Shown in pieces: positions 8,640 to 18,769 of a DNA stretch of 48,323 nucleotides. The notes beneath the pieces are model-generated. The model was not told the DNA's origin and made no database searches. It worked only from the letters and a program-made list of their open reading frames with translations. Source of the DNA: Chara braunii (lineage: Eukaryota > Streptophyta > Charophyceae > Charales > Characeae); assembly GCA_003427395.1 (NCBI GenBank), contig BFEA01000340.1, forward strand, positions 1,177,891 to 1,226,213, read 5' to 3'. The position numbers and the translations under genes were made by a program. The first letter of the stretch is position 1. Each line of letters opens with the position of its first letter.

Positions 8640-9378
8640 GCCCAAAAATTGTGAGTTGATTGAAAGTGACAAGAAGTTTCCAAATTGGAAAGGTCAAGGA
8701 CACGGACGAAGCGGGTAGCGGCACTCGAGCGCTCAGTGCTCGCGATGCGAGTGACATCTTCTAGGGTTTTCATAGCCCCACAACGTTAAGCCCCCATGCC
8801 CTTGGGCGCACAGCACAGGGAAGGTGGGTCTTGCAACCGTCGAGCTCCAATGGAAGCTCGAGCACCAGAGATGCTAACTTGTCCGATTGTGCAAGGAAGA
8901 TTGCAGTTGGGACCACTACGGAGGAGAGAAGTGGATCAGTGGCAGGGAGTAACTTTCAAGAACACATTGAACTTTCTGAACTGAAGAACGCTATCTGGAT
9001 AGCATGCATCCTATGCAGATAGTCACAGCAGCAGTCTGAGCACTCCTACAAGGGCGATAGGTTGACTTTTGCCTCTTTCATGTTGCTCTCTGGGTAGTAT
9101 TCTGGTCCCTCACGAAGCCAGAAGGCATTGTTGGAGGGCTTGAGACCTAACGTACTTATCTACAACAACAGAAAAGGTTTGCGTGGAGGTCAGTATGATG
9201 ATACTGACTGGGTTTGTGGAATAGCGCTATGCTTCGGTCCCATCCGCCGACTGGGCTAGGACGAGCAGAGAGATGAGGAAGGTCTTGTGTGGCTATGGCT
9301 GAAGATCGCGCAACGTGGGGCTTGTCCGTGAGAGAAGTCCCTTCCTCGAGCCGTGTAGACATGGGCAGGTGAGGTTTT
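8640..9378. other. Stretch without recognised feature
   Basis: Moderate GC, several short open frames on both strands, none with a recognisable motif or matching another segment of the window. Possibly old repeat or intergenic DNA. Confidence 0.3.
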
Positions 9379-9942
9379 TTTTTTTTTTTTTAAGAAAAAA
9401 CTTCATCTATTGGTGGGGTGCAACACCTGCTGGAAACCGGGTCCAGCGTCCCGTATGATCACAAAAAACATTTGATAGAGAAACAATGAATGTTGACAAT
9501 TTGATTTGTCTAGGGTTGGGGCAGAAGCCTCTTCACCGGTTACCGGGCGCCAGAAAGAAGCATTCCACAACTAGCTCTGTTCTACCCCTAATTCACTGCA
9601 TTTAGCCACCATACAGCCCTTGATTTTCCAGATCCCCCTTGAAGATTAATCATACCCAAACCAGGAACTTGGGACCGTAGACATTGAAGATGGGGGAAAA
9701 GGTTATGGAAAGTCTGCAACAGAGCGCAGGGGAATAGATGAATCTACCACTGTCCAATCACCAACAATCATCCTGTAATCTTTGCTTATTTTTTTATTTT
9801 CCCTGCCCTTAGCTCCCTCCCACTTAATTTCACCCAATTTCCCTCTCTGGTTTCCTCCAAGCCAGCTGTGACTGAAATGTTTGATGTGTTTGAAAACCTC
9901 TGATTTTGAAGATAAGTATTGTATCTTTCCTTTTGTCTGTTC

Positions 9943-10440
9943 TCACTTTGTTAAGATTTCTGTTTGAATCTTTTGTTTAATTTTTTCAGTGAATTCTGGG
10001 TCATCTAACATGGCTCCCTCCATCTCATAGGTGCATCCCCTTAACCATATGGCCCACACGACTGCCCTTCTCCCAATAGTGAAGAGATTCGTGTGAAGTC
10101 GTCGTGTGGCTCTGATATCCATGATTCCAGTAATATGGGTTTCCAGTCCCAAGGCCATGGGGTGGATGGTTGTAGTTGACTCCATATTCGGTCTCACCAT
10201 CTCCAAAGCCATATAGCACAGGGCATTGCATGAACACATGCTCTATAGTTTTAGGGATTAATCTACAATTCCCTTATGCTCTAACGAGGATCTGTCTATC
10301 AACCAATCATTAGTGGGAAGACACCTATGTTCAATTTGCAATTGAAGTGATACTACCTTTGCTAGTTGAACTTTATACTTCGTTAACCTGAACCATTTTA
10401 TCAATCTGACCTCTTCCTTATTGAGATTGAGGTGTTTCAT
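9943..10440 (-). pseudogene. LINE copy E zf-RVT and C-terminal remnants
   Basis: The frame at 10440-10258 reads IKWFRLTKYKVQLAKVVSLQ then QIEHRCLPTNDWLIDRSSLE, the start of zf-RVT. It then stops where the first zinc ligand pair is expected. The frame at 10239-9943 contains RRAVVWAIWLRGCTYEME, matching the post-zf-RVT region of copies A and C. The two pieces are in different frames. Confidence 0.75.
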
Positions 10441-10704
10441 CTACCTGACAAATACTTTATCGTTTAGGTTGATTATTACTCTTAACATTCCGTAAGTGGA
10501 CTTCACTATTAAAGTATGGAGAGCCCGGTGATATGTTCTATTAGCTTTAATAGATTTCTCATTGGTGCGCCCCAAATCTAGTTGGTTGGATCTAGTGTCA
10601 ATTTGAAGATGGGAGTATCAGGTCTGAAAACTACTGATTTATACTAGATGGACGCAATAACTACATTGTTGATGGCTAAAGCACGCCCCATTAATGAAGA
10701 ATGC

Positions 10705-10935
10705 TTAGTTTTCCAACTTGATTAGTGCTGGTTGGATAATCCACTCATTGTTGGTTTTTGACTTTCCATCAGCAGAGAGAGATATTCCTAACACCCGAAT
10801 AGGAGAGTCTGGAGACAATAATTTGACTCGGGGTTGTTTAGGGGGTCTAGCGCCTTGATGATGGATCCACCATCCCAATGTTTTACTACCCCAGTTGACT
10901 TTCATATCTAAAAAACGACAAAACTTTTTCATCAT
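10705..10935 (-). pseudogene. LINE copy E post-RT fragment
   Basis: A 76-codon piece with FLDMKVNWGSKTLGWWIHHQ and VLGISLSADGKSKTN, matching the segment just after the FADD motif in copies B and C. The RT catalytic motif itself is absent because the copy begins here. Confidence 0.75.
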
Positions 10936-10984
10936 CTTTGTTTAATAAAAAAATCAAAAGTTCGTCGGCGGGAACGTCGACTCT

Positions 10985-11770
10985 ATGACATCAAAATAAG
11001 AATCATCACGCGTGCCTCAAAACTGCGCGCCCACACACTCTCTACTTTCAGTCAACCATTCAGTCAGCGTGAACAAAATGCAACCGCGACTTCGCACGGT
11101 GTACTTAAATTTTGAAAAAAACTTAATTCTTGTCACTTGCAAAAACCAGGGCGGATACCCTTGTAAGTTGTAAGGGTATTCATGCCGACAACGTGTCACA
11201 TCGTTGCGGAACCCGGAATCATTATCCTGGGGACCGAATTCCCTCCCTATCACCACATCCTACCCTTTAACTCCCTAACCATCGTCCCCTGGCGCGCAAT
11301 CGCTCCCTACTGACCCCAACCCCCGTGCTCGGAGTGTCTGCAGGACCACGATTACCGAGTCTCCGGCTTCATCCGACGAACTCGCTCGGACGAAGAACGA
11401 CGGGCGCACAGCCTTCGATTGAGGACGACCGTGTCGGATTCCGAGACTTGCGACGTTCGACGTCGGCAGGTGACCAGCCAGCGGGATAGCTATAGCGTCC
11501 CGACCGTGCACCAGATATGAGTCCGACCCAAACGACGGAACCAACGGAGGAGGTAGCTCTGCTTTCCGAAGCATAAAACAGGACTCCGATCTGCGTCTAC
11601 CCTCTTGCATTCGTATCCCTGAAACTTGCCGCCGAAGATCTCAGTTCCGGCCTCGGACGCCACCCCCACTTTCCAAAAATCCTTGGCACACCCCCCTTCG
11701 CACTTCCAGGCCCACTCCCACTCCGATCAGGAAGTCGCGTCGAGCGTGAGGTTGGGGTCACACCAACGGT
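10985..11770 (-). repeat. LTR-like segment, minus copy
   Basis: On the minus strand it starts TGTGACCCCAACCTCACGCT near 11762 and continues with CTGATCGGAGTGGGAGTGGG and GGGTGTGCCAAGGATTTT. These are shared with 24736 and 45081 (plus). Further along, GGGTATCCGCCCTGGTTTTT and GAGAGTGTGTGGGCGCGC are shared with 28225-28390. A TG start with CCCAA..CTCACGC resembles plant Ty3-type LTR starts, but no primer-binding site, CA end or internal protein is visible. Confidence 0.45.
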
Positions 11771-11975
11771 AACGGTTGAAGCCTGTCGGGTACTGGAGGC
11801 CGACGATATCCACCCAATGGACCACGGACGGCCTGTGCACCAACATCGACTCCAAATTCTCCTGTTGGCGCTCGCTCCTGAACACTTTGTCAATCGCAGC
11901 TCCATTAACCCAAGGGACCTCGCCAGGACCCCTTATATCCAAGGACGTTTTGGCTGGGGATTTCAAGGAGCCCAA
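11727..11975 (-). other. Unrecognised open frame next to LTR-like end
   Basis: An 82-codon frame with the phrase WVDIVGLQYPTGFNRYRW whose 3' end overlaps the LTR-like start. The composition looks more protein-like than most short frames here, but I recognise no family. It could be a remnant of retroelement coding sequence or chance. Confidence 0.15.
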
Positions 11976-12440
11976 GGAATTCTCTCGGGAGCGTCTTCAC
12001 ATTTATTCAGTGATTTTGGTGAATTAGGACGAGGTGTAACGACGCAACCAATGTCCTAAAAATCGGATTTCCAAGAAGTGTCTAACGAGGCCCTTACCTC
12101 TAAATTTTTTCTTTCTTCCTTTGGAGTGTGACTCCCTATTAGATCGAGAGTCTCAATCCTGATCAGGCATTGTAATAGAGCCATGGTTGTCAGATAGGCT
12201 GACTCTGACTAGAATTCAACCAGCCGAAATCTTTGGTATTTATGTCTCTAATCGGTCAGCCTTTGGCATGTCCTGTCCCCAATCGGTCAGTTTTGCAACC
12301 TTACCTTCTGGTCAACATCCTCTGCCAGTGCCCCGGCAGCATCTCTCTATGAGGCCACAATCCCACAAGCTAGAGGACTCAGCATATAGGCCAGTGCAAC
12401 AACCCAGCCACGTGACCACCGTTGTTCTTGTCAGAGATCC
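11976..12440. other. Unassigned stretch
   Basis: At about 12035 TGTAACGACGCAACC resembles the first bases of some plant LTRs, but no matching copy or coding region follows. A repeated phrase AATCGGTCAG occurs at 12249 and 12281. Nothing else recognised. Confidence 0.25.
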
Positions 12441-12600
12441 TCGTCCACAGGTCATGAACCCAGCGCGTATCCAGTACAACTCAGGCATGCAACCACATGA
12501 GCTAGCCAACCAGAAAGTGACATAAGCAAATCTTGGACCCAACACCTATCCAGTGCATCTCAGGCATGCAACCACGTGAGCTAGCTGACGGGACAAATTG
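12441..12600 (+). repeat. Tandem duplication about 80 bp
   Basis: Two copies of a CTCAGGCATGCAACCACRTG module followed by AGCTAGC, at about 12480 and 12561, each preceded by an AACCCAGCG or AACACCTATCCAGT-type lead. A simple local duplication. Confidence 0.6.
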
Positions 12601-12659
12601 GAGCCATGTGATACGACGTGTGTGGCACTCCACTCTGTCGTTTTTTCATTGAGCCAACT

Positions 12660-12935
12660 ACGCCTGTAGCCACCAATGAGTTCGGAAAAGCAAAAAAAAA
12701 CATGTACGGGCAGGTCACTCATGCACCAAGTTCGAAAAGGCAATAAAAGAGCCCCAGCAGTTTCTAATAAGCATGGATGTCATGACTACAGGGGTGGGCC
12801 ATGATGTGTGGAGGGCCTGAGTTCAAAAACGACAACTTCCCTCCCACCGCTATTTTTGCTTTTTTTTGCGCATTCCGAACTGTCTCCGTGACAAAACTGC
12901 ATGTAGTGTTTTTTTTGCCTATTCAAAACTCAAAC
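12660..12935 (-). repeat. Dispersed repeat family R1, copy 2 (inverted)
   Basis: Reverse complement of 250-520, with the same landmark order, including GAACTTGGTGCATGAGTGAC and GTAGTCATGACATCC. Divergence is moderate with small indels. Confidence 0.6.
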
Positions 12936-13644
12936 TGTTTCGTTTTTGTTTTCTTCCGGGGGGAGGTCTTCCTCCTCGTGAGTCCCACCCATCCCCCTTC
13001 TGATCAATTCTCTAGCTGCACACCGCACTCCCTCAGGACTACCATACCTCAATGTCTACAACTCAGGGCTATCACCCTCGACCATTTTTTGGTGGGATAA
13101 CCTGACCGGGCAGCAGTTGCAAGCGCTGGCGTCGGGCAGGATAAACCACCACTGCCCCCAATGCCAGTTTAAACCACCAGTACTTCACCGAGCGATTTTG
13201 TTAGGACGCAGCCGTATATGCACCGCAACTTTTGGGGATTGGGACCCCAAAGTGAAATGGCTGGCGGTGCCTGAGAAAACGAATGGATTTCATGCCCGTG
13301 GCCATGCGCTGTGGAAATCGGCATCAGGAAAAGAGGCTTGGAGGGCCTGGTGGCTTAAACCACCGGTACCTTCCCTAGCTCGGGGGGAGGGGGGAGGGGC
13401 CCTGTGAGTAGGACCCCCTCCTCCTAGGGTTCCCTCAGCTAAGCTTACCATCTTCACTGGTAGGACCCCCGCCCCTCCGATTTTCAAAAAAAAAAAAGAA
13501 AAAACTTGTTGTAGGTTTTCCTTTGGACTCATGATGAGGTCTTTGGAAGTTCTCATTCGAGTTATTTTTTTCCTTCTGTGTATTATGTGTGTTTCTTTCT
13601 GTGTATTATGTGTGTAATGGCGACCGAAACATTCCAACGCCGTT
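12936..13644. other. Unassigned stretch with repeat fragments
   Basis: Contains two fragments of a TTTAAACCACCAGTAC-type repeat (about 13168 and 13352) and duplicated TGTGTATTATGTGTGT phrases at 13577-13615. No gene recognised. Confidence 0.3.
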
Positions 13645-13902
13645 CAGGAGGGAGATTCCACTAGCCATGTATTTGGATTAGTGTGACATGTGTGGAACGG
13701 GTGGGGGACGGGTGGGTGGCAGAATGAAATAGGTAAAGTAAAAACGAAAAACCATTTCATGGCAAAACAAATTAAGAGAAAATGCTAAAAAAGAGAAGGA
13801 AGGGCTCTTCCCATGGATCCTGTTTCATCCAGGCCGTGTGTCAGGGTATGATTCACTGACCATGGCTGTGGCAGTCAAGATGACTGCATGTGAGCGTCCA
13901 AG

Positions 13903-15504
13903 GGCCTCGTTCGACACCACTACAAAACCTTACTTTGTATGGGCGCCCTTATGGCGAAAAAGTGATTAATTTTCCCTTACCTCATTTTCCGTTCCACAAC
14001 CACTTACGAAAACCCTACACTTAGGCGAACTTACGTTTCAGGTGGCTCCGTTTGCATTCTAAGCGGCCGAAGGAGGAATCCGAATGTCCGACCCACAGTT
14101 GCGTAGGACAAAATTGTGTCCGCCACCTTTGGGCCCGTGGGACACCTGGTCCAGCCTCATCACGAAGCCAGGCGGGGCCGTGATATGGGCACGTGATGTC
14201 ATCCGCCGATGAGGAGAACGAGCGGACCCTCACCATTCAAATTCAAATTCCGCGCCACCAGTTTGCTTTGCACACCTTGCATTCTAGAGTCCTTGCGTGC
14301 GCGTTTTCGACGTTGCATGCACCAATACTCTACCGTTGCAGCGCCACACGTGGCTTCGCTTGACTACCCTGTGGCGTGTTTTCGCAAGGGAGTTCAGCTA
14401 TGGATGGCGGCGGAAGGGATGAGGCGACGATGAGAAGACTGTCACCCCGTGAGAAGACAATGGTCGCCAGTGCCATCCTCACGGTCTGTCGGCACATGGA
14501 GACGGAGCTGTCGTCCTCACCATGTCAGCCATGCGCTCCTCAAGCAAAGGACAAGGAACGGAGTTGTCAACTTTCGATCACGACAAAGCATGGAAGGCAG
14601 AGGACTGCAATATACAAGATGACAGGAAAGTACGACAGTTGAGGGGCGGCAGTGCCAAGGGGCATCGTGGACAAGCTGCGTTCGAATTCGAACCTAAGAC
14701 CGCCAACGACCATCTCAACCCCTCCACACGAACCCCCGCAACGGTTCCATCTCAACCCCTCCACACGAACCCCCGCAACGGTTGCCTCCAAACGCCAGCC
14801 GAAACGGTGAACTCGAGGGACTGCCAGGGCACAGGCGGGGAACCGCACGGTCGTTGGAGGTTGTCGTGGGACTGCTGTCCTGCGGTCTACTGGACAACAC
14901 CGCCATTGGACCAGGAATGCCAAAGACACACCTTTTTTTCTTTTTCTTTTTTTTTTTTTAAACGAAACACAACTGAAATCATTAGGAATGGTGATAAGAG
15001 CAGCCATTCCTAATCACCCAGTTGAGACTCCATTCTATTGGTGGGGAGAATCACCTGCTGAAAACCGGGTTCAGCGTCCCTTGTGCAGCAAAATTGTCCA
15101 GAATTACAACATGATATGTATCAAAAAAGCAACAAAAGGATCAAAAACCGCCTCTTCAGTCCTGATGAGACCGCCACATAAACATGCACCGCAAGCAGTT
15201 CTAACCCTCCTGATGATGAGGAATCAAACTTCATTATCCTCCTCCCACACCTGACGTTAAAAAAAATAAAAATAAAAATGGTTCTTTCGCGGATGTAAGG
15301 GTGCCGCCCCCTACTTTCAAGTCACCTCCACGGGCGTCCTTACATCAAGGTCCGTTTTGGCTTGGGAGTCCTTACTTTTGTAGGGCCCGCCCTTACGGCC
15401 GCGAATGTGAAAACAAGTTCGACTTCTTTTTCCTCGGGATTAGGGAGGGGTGGAACGATGAAAACCTTACATGTAAGGGTTTTGTAGTGGTGTCGAACGA
15501 GGCC
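13903..15504. mobile_element. TIR transposon F5, 1602 bp, 5-bp target duplication
   Basis: Termini are inverted repeats of more than 30 bases: left GGCCTCGTTCGACACCACTA then CAAAACCTTAC; right is the reverse complement ending GTGTCGAACGAGGCC. The 5-base CCAAG is present immediately outside both ends (13898-13902 and 15505-15509). The paralogous locus around 17057-17080 lacks the element and has the same length after removing it plus one CCAAG. No transposase is visible; interior frames are unrecognised. A LINE-type tail is inserted at about 14947-15085. Superfamily uncertain. Confidence 0.8.
14947..15085 (-). mobile_element. LINE-type 3' tail fragment inside F5
   Basis: On the minus strand: hairpin GCTGAACCCGGTTTTCAGC (plus 15058-15076), CTCCCCACCAATAGAATGGA, then a long hairpin at 14970-15024 (arms ATTAGGAATGG and CCATTCCTAAT, loop TGATAAGAGCAG on plus). 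An A tail follows (plus T run to about 14959). It is only a 3' end, so it is severely 5'-truncated or a SINE. Confidence 0.7.
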
Positions 15505-15570
15505 CCAAGCGGACCATATTCATTTGCAGTAGTCTGAGCCTTCCTTGAAATGGGCCACAATGCACTCTTG

Positions 15571-16430
15571 TGGTTCATTGGGCGTGTTTTTGGTCAGACA
15601 AGGGAGAGGGGTAGTATGAAGGGGTAGGCTGTGTTCAAAACACAGGGTTCAGCAAGGGGAATACTGAGACAATTGACAACATGCTTGAACTCATTCTGAA
15701 CTGAGGTCCTCGTCACAAAAACAGTTGAATTGGAAATTCATGAATCATTCAGAGAAAAGTCTTTGAAGCAACTGACACATTCTTAGCAAATGGGGTTGCA
15801 GGGGCGAAGCCCCCCCATGCACCGAGGGCACGGGCGGGTGGGCGTGGATTTTTGTGCGTGGAAACGCAAAAGAGAAATGAATGTGTCAATTGTTTGCCTT
15901 GTTGCGCAGGTACCTGGAGCAGAATCTCGCCGTACGCACGCATGAAAATCCGCCAAAAAATGAAGGCCACAGTGAAACCACCGAGTTGAAATAGGAAAAT
16001 TTTGAGGCGGTCCAAGAGCTGCTTGGTGTGTCGGTCCAAATGACCTTCACAGTCCTGAAAAGGCCGTTACCGGGCGTACCCTCTTTGGGGTTAATATCGT
16101 GGATTCTTCCGCGCGTCCGGAGGCTTCCTGGCCGATGGGGTCCCGTCCAACAATACCCTATGAATCTGAAGAGGGTACCCCGGTAATGCCCCTTTTTGGG
16201 GTAGTCTCCGCGTCAGCTTCGCAGCTACCGGGGTGTGCAGGTCCTTTCGAACTTCCAGCGAATCCAGAGTAATTGACTCCCTCCTTAGCTGGGTAACAGA
16301 AAACCTTACACCGGCAGCCCCCTGCAGCAGGTTACCGCTTCTTCTGCCATAAAGCACATCGTTGGGCATAGTCCTTAAATGTGAGAGCCAATGAAAAAGC
16401 AGATACCTCGCCTTCTAAGGTCCTTCGCAC
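15571..16430. other. Interior of F6 copy 1, non-coding
   Basis: No protein family recognised. GC-rich around 15790-16330. Some short frames on the minus strand have no conserved motif. Confidence 0.3.
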
Positions 16431-17179
16431 TGACAGATGTCAGAGTAGCTCCATGCCATATTTGCTGTAGGTGAGGGGATCGAATCCTCCAAAACACCTC
16501 CCACATTGCCGATTTCGGCCTCTCTTCCATGCATGGGCCGCGAGCCAAAGGTGTCTGAAAGGTGGATGAAAATCATCACAAAAAAAATCGTTATGATTTT
16601 CACTCACGTTGTGGACCCCTGCACGACCTACTCAACAAAATTAAAAGAAAGACCGGCCAATGGGTGGCCACAAAAATACATACATGTCCCCCTGCTCAAA
16701 GGCAAGAAACACCACACCGCCGATCACCGTTCCGATCAGTTGTGCTTCAGAGTCACACACCCTCTCCACTAATCCACATACATCGGTAGTGGGATCTCCC
16801 TCCAGGAGCGAGATCCCACTAGCCATGTATGTGGATTAGTGTGACGGGTGTGGGACAGATGGGGGACAGGTGGGTGGCAGCGTGAAATAGGGAAAATAAA
16901 TGCAAAAAAACATTTCATGACCAAACAAATGAAGAAAAAACTGCTAAAAAAGAAAAGAAAGTGCTCTTCTCACAGATGGTGTCTGCTCCATGCGGGGTGT
17001 CAGATGTCAGCATATGATTCACTGACCATGGCTGTGGCAGTCAAGACGACTGCATGTGACTGGACACACGGACCATATTCATTGACAATAGTCTCAGGCT
17101 TCCTTGAAATAGGCCGCAGTGCACGGTGTTCGGTTGTTCTGACAGAAAATTCTTTTTGGCAAAGGAGGGCAAGAGTACC

Positions 17180-17344
17180 GGCCAGATCCCACTGGCGAAG
17201 AGAATTGGAACAAGCCTCTGAATCTGGACGTGCTTTGTGCAGAGGTGCAAACAATTGTGATTGAACTGCTTTTCTGCATCTCTGCATGGAACACGTCCAG
17301 ATTCGGCCACTTATTCCAATCCTCTTTTCCAGTGGGATCTGGCC
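17180..17344. mobile_element. Fold-back element F3, 165 bp
   Basis: Nearly complete hairpin. Left arm GGCCAGATCCCACTGG, then CTGAATCTGGACGTGC; right arm CACGTCCAGATTCGG, then CCAGTGGGATCTGGCC. Same length and arm order as 22264-22428. Non-coding. Confidence 0.7.
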
Positions 17345-17657
17345 CTAACTCCATACACCATTTGCTGTAGGTGAGGGGATCGAACACTCCCAAACACCTC
17401 CCAAACCACAATCAATTTCCAGCGATGAAGCAATTCATCGTTGCCTTCACCATGAGTGAAACGTGTGTGATTTCACACGAACCAAAAAACTTGGTTGTGA
17501 TTTCACGCATGTTTGGGACAGCCACAGGACCCCAACAACAAAAACAAAAGAAAAACCTACCAATGGGAGAGCAAAAGAAAACATCCTTTCCCCGGGCTTA
17601 ATTCACAAAAACAGGCTACCACTGATTTCCAAATCCATGATGCCTGACAGTCATGAA

Positions 17658-17659
<2 letters not shown>

Positions 17660-17714
<55 letters not shown>

Positions 17715-17734
17715 CCTTCTTTTTTTTTTTTGGA

Positions 17735-17767
<33 letters not shown>
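17660..17767. repeat. Very long T tract
   Basis: About 108 bases, nearly all T with interruptions CCTTC and GGAAAAA. Probably fused poly(A) tails of minus-strand insertions. Assembly accuracy here is doubtful. Confidence 0.8.
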
Positions 17768-17770
<3 letters not shown>

Positions 17771-17817
17771 CCCGTGACATCAGATAGGAGTCATGATTGC
17801 AACAACAACAGACTGTC

Positions 17818-18000
17818 TACTAGATGAATGGCTAAAGACAACCGTCTTAGAACAGGACACTAATTCTCCTAACAACAACTGGGAGACACGGGTAAGCAAA
17901 AAAAAAAAAAAAAAAAAAGATACCGCCTGCAAGTTACTTACAAATGTATGTCTACTCAAACAACAACAATGTTCAGGGACGCTGGACCCGCTTTACGTGC
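17818..18000 (+). repeat. Tailed short element, copy 1, with internal A run
   Basis: Matches 18102-18257: shared CTAGATGAATGGCTAAAGAC, CAACTGGGAGACACGGGTAA, ATACCGCCTGCAAGT and the beginning of the LINE-type tail (GGGACGCTGGACCCGC). Copy 1 has C plus 21 A plus G inserted between GGGTAAG and ATACCG. Its tail is truncated. Confidence 0.65.
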
Positions 18001-18101
18001 CCAGTCCCCCTGACATCAAGCATCAACAAAACGAATGGGGGGGTAAGGGAAAGAGTAGAAGGGCCCGCCTTTCGAAGACTGAAAGCAAAGAAAGCTAGAT
18101 A

Positions 18102-18385
18102 GACTAGATGAATGGCTAAAGACAACAGTCTTAGAATAGGTCACTAATTCTCCTAATAACAACTGGGAGACACGGGTAAGATACCGCCTGCAAGTCACTT
18201 ACAAATGTATGTCTACCCAAACAATAACAATGTTCAGGGACGTTGGACCCGCTTTCCAGAAGGTGCTGCTCCCCACCAATAGATGGAGCCCCCCGGGCTG
18301 TGCTTGGGGTGACTGCCCTTATCAGCACCTCAAGCATCAGTTCAGGCAGTTTAAACCAAAAAAAAAAAAAAAAAAAAAAAAAAAA
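18102..18385 (+). mobile_element. Tailed short element, copy 2, with poly(A)
   Basis: Body as in 17818-18000 without the internal A run. It is followed by the tail GTTGGACCCGCTTTCCAG (18242-18259), CTCCCCACCAATAGATGGAG, a hairpin at 18301-18336 (arms TGCTTGGGGTG and CACCTCAAGCA around CTGCCCTTATCA) and an A run 18358-18385. No LINE protein precedes it, so it is a SINE candidate. Confidence 0.65.
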
Positions 18386-18769
18386 GGAGTCATGATAAGA
18401 GCACACAGTCCTACCTGACACACCGGGGGCTCCAGTCTATTGGTGGGGAGCTGCACCTGCTGGAAAACGGGTCCAGCGTCCCTTGAATTACAATGGAAGG
18501 ATAATAGTACAGCACATGCTGGGAACCGGGCCCAGCGTCCCACATTTACAGCTACTGATAACGATGATGATGGTGATGATGTAAATGATAATGAAAATGA
18601 TGATGATGATGACCGTTGATCTCTGAGCTTTGGGAACTTCCATTGCCACCTGTACCTTTTCACCCTTACTAACAGGGCGCCAGATAGAACAGTTAAGGAT
18701 TGGTACTATTAACAGTATGGTGGCATGAACCAGTTGTGTTTTCTGTCCTATTCGACTCACATGTTATCC

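Larger units (their letters stand above)
9379..10935 (-). mobile_element. LINE copy E, 5'-truncated, with full 3' tail
   Basis: On the minus strand, coding remnants run from 10935 (post-RT) to about 9860. A 3' UTR follows with the motif GGCGCCCGGTAACCGGTGAA (plus about 9524-9548) and tail hairpin GCTGGACCCGGTTTCCAGC (plus 9429-9447). The element ends in poly(A), seen as plus-strand T run 9376-9394. A large internal deletion removes sequence between the RT-side fragment (10705) and the zf-RVT fragment (10440). Dead copy. Confidence 0.8.
13645..16805. mobile_element. Long-TIR element F6, copy 1 (3.16 kb with insert)
   Basis: Left end CAGGAGGGAGATTCCACTAG continuing ATGTATTTGGATTAGTG; right end is the inverted version, CACTAATCCACATACATCGG then GGGATCTCCCTCCAGG (16768-16805). 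The interior near the left end (13680-13890 and 15510-15570) is paralogous to 16840-17130, and 16440-16510 to 17345-17410, so two copies of one element lie side by side. A 1602-base transposon (13903-15504) sits inside. No transposase seen. Confidence 0.6.

Noticed and set aside
12035-12060. TGTAACGACGCAACC as a second LTR start
   Set aside because: Single short resemblance with no partner copy or downstream coding region.
14567-15007. 146-codon frames on both strands as a transposase of the 1.6-kb TIR element
   Set aside because: No DDE or zinc-finger pattern; the frame partly crosses an inserted LINE-type tail and repeated GGTTGAGATGG-type sequence.
17463-17777. Phenylalanine-rich protein frames (also at 968, 2096, 18131, 42095)
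   Set aside because: Products of T or A runs from retroposon tails, not genes.
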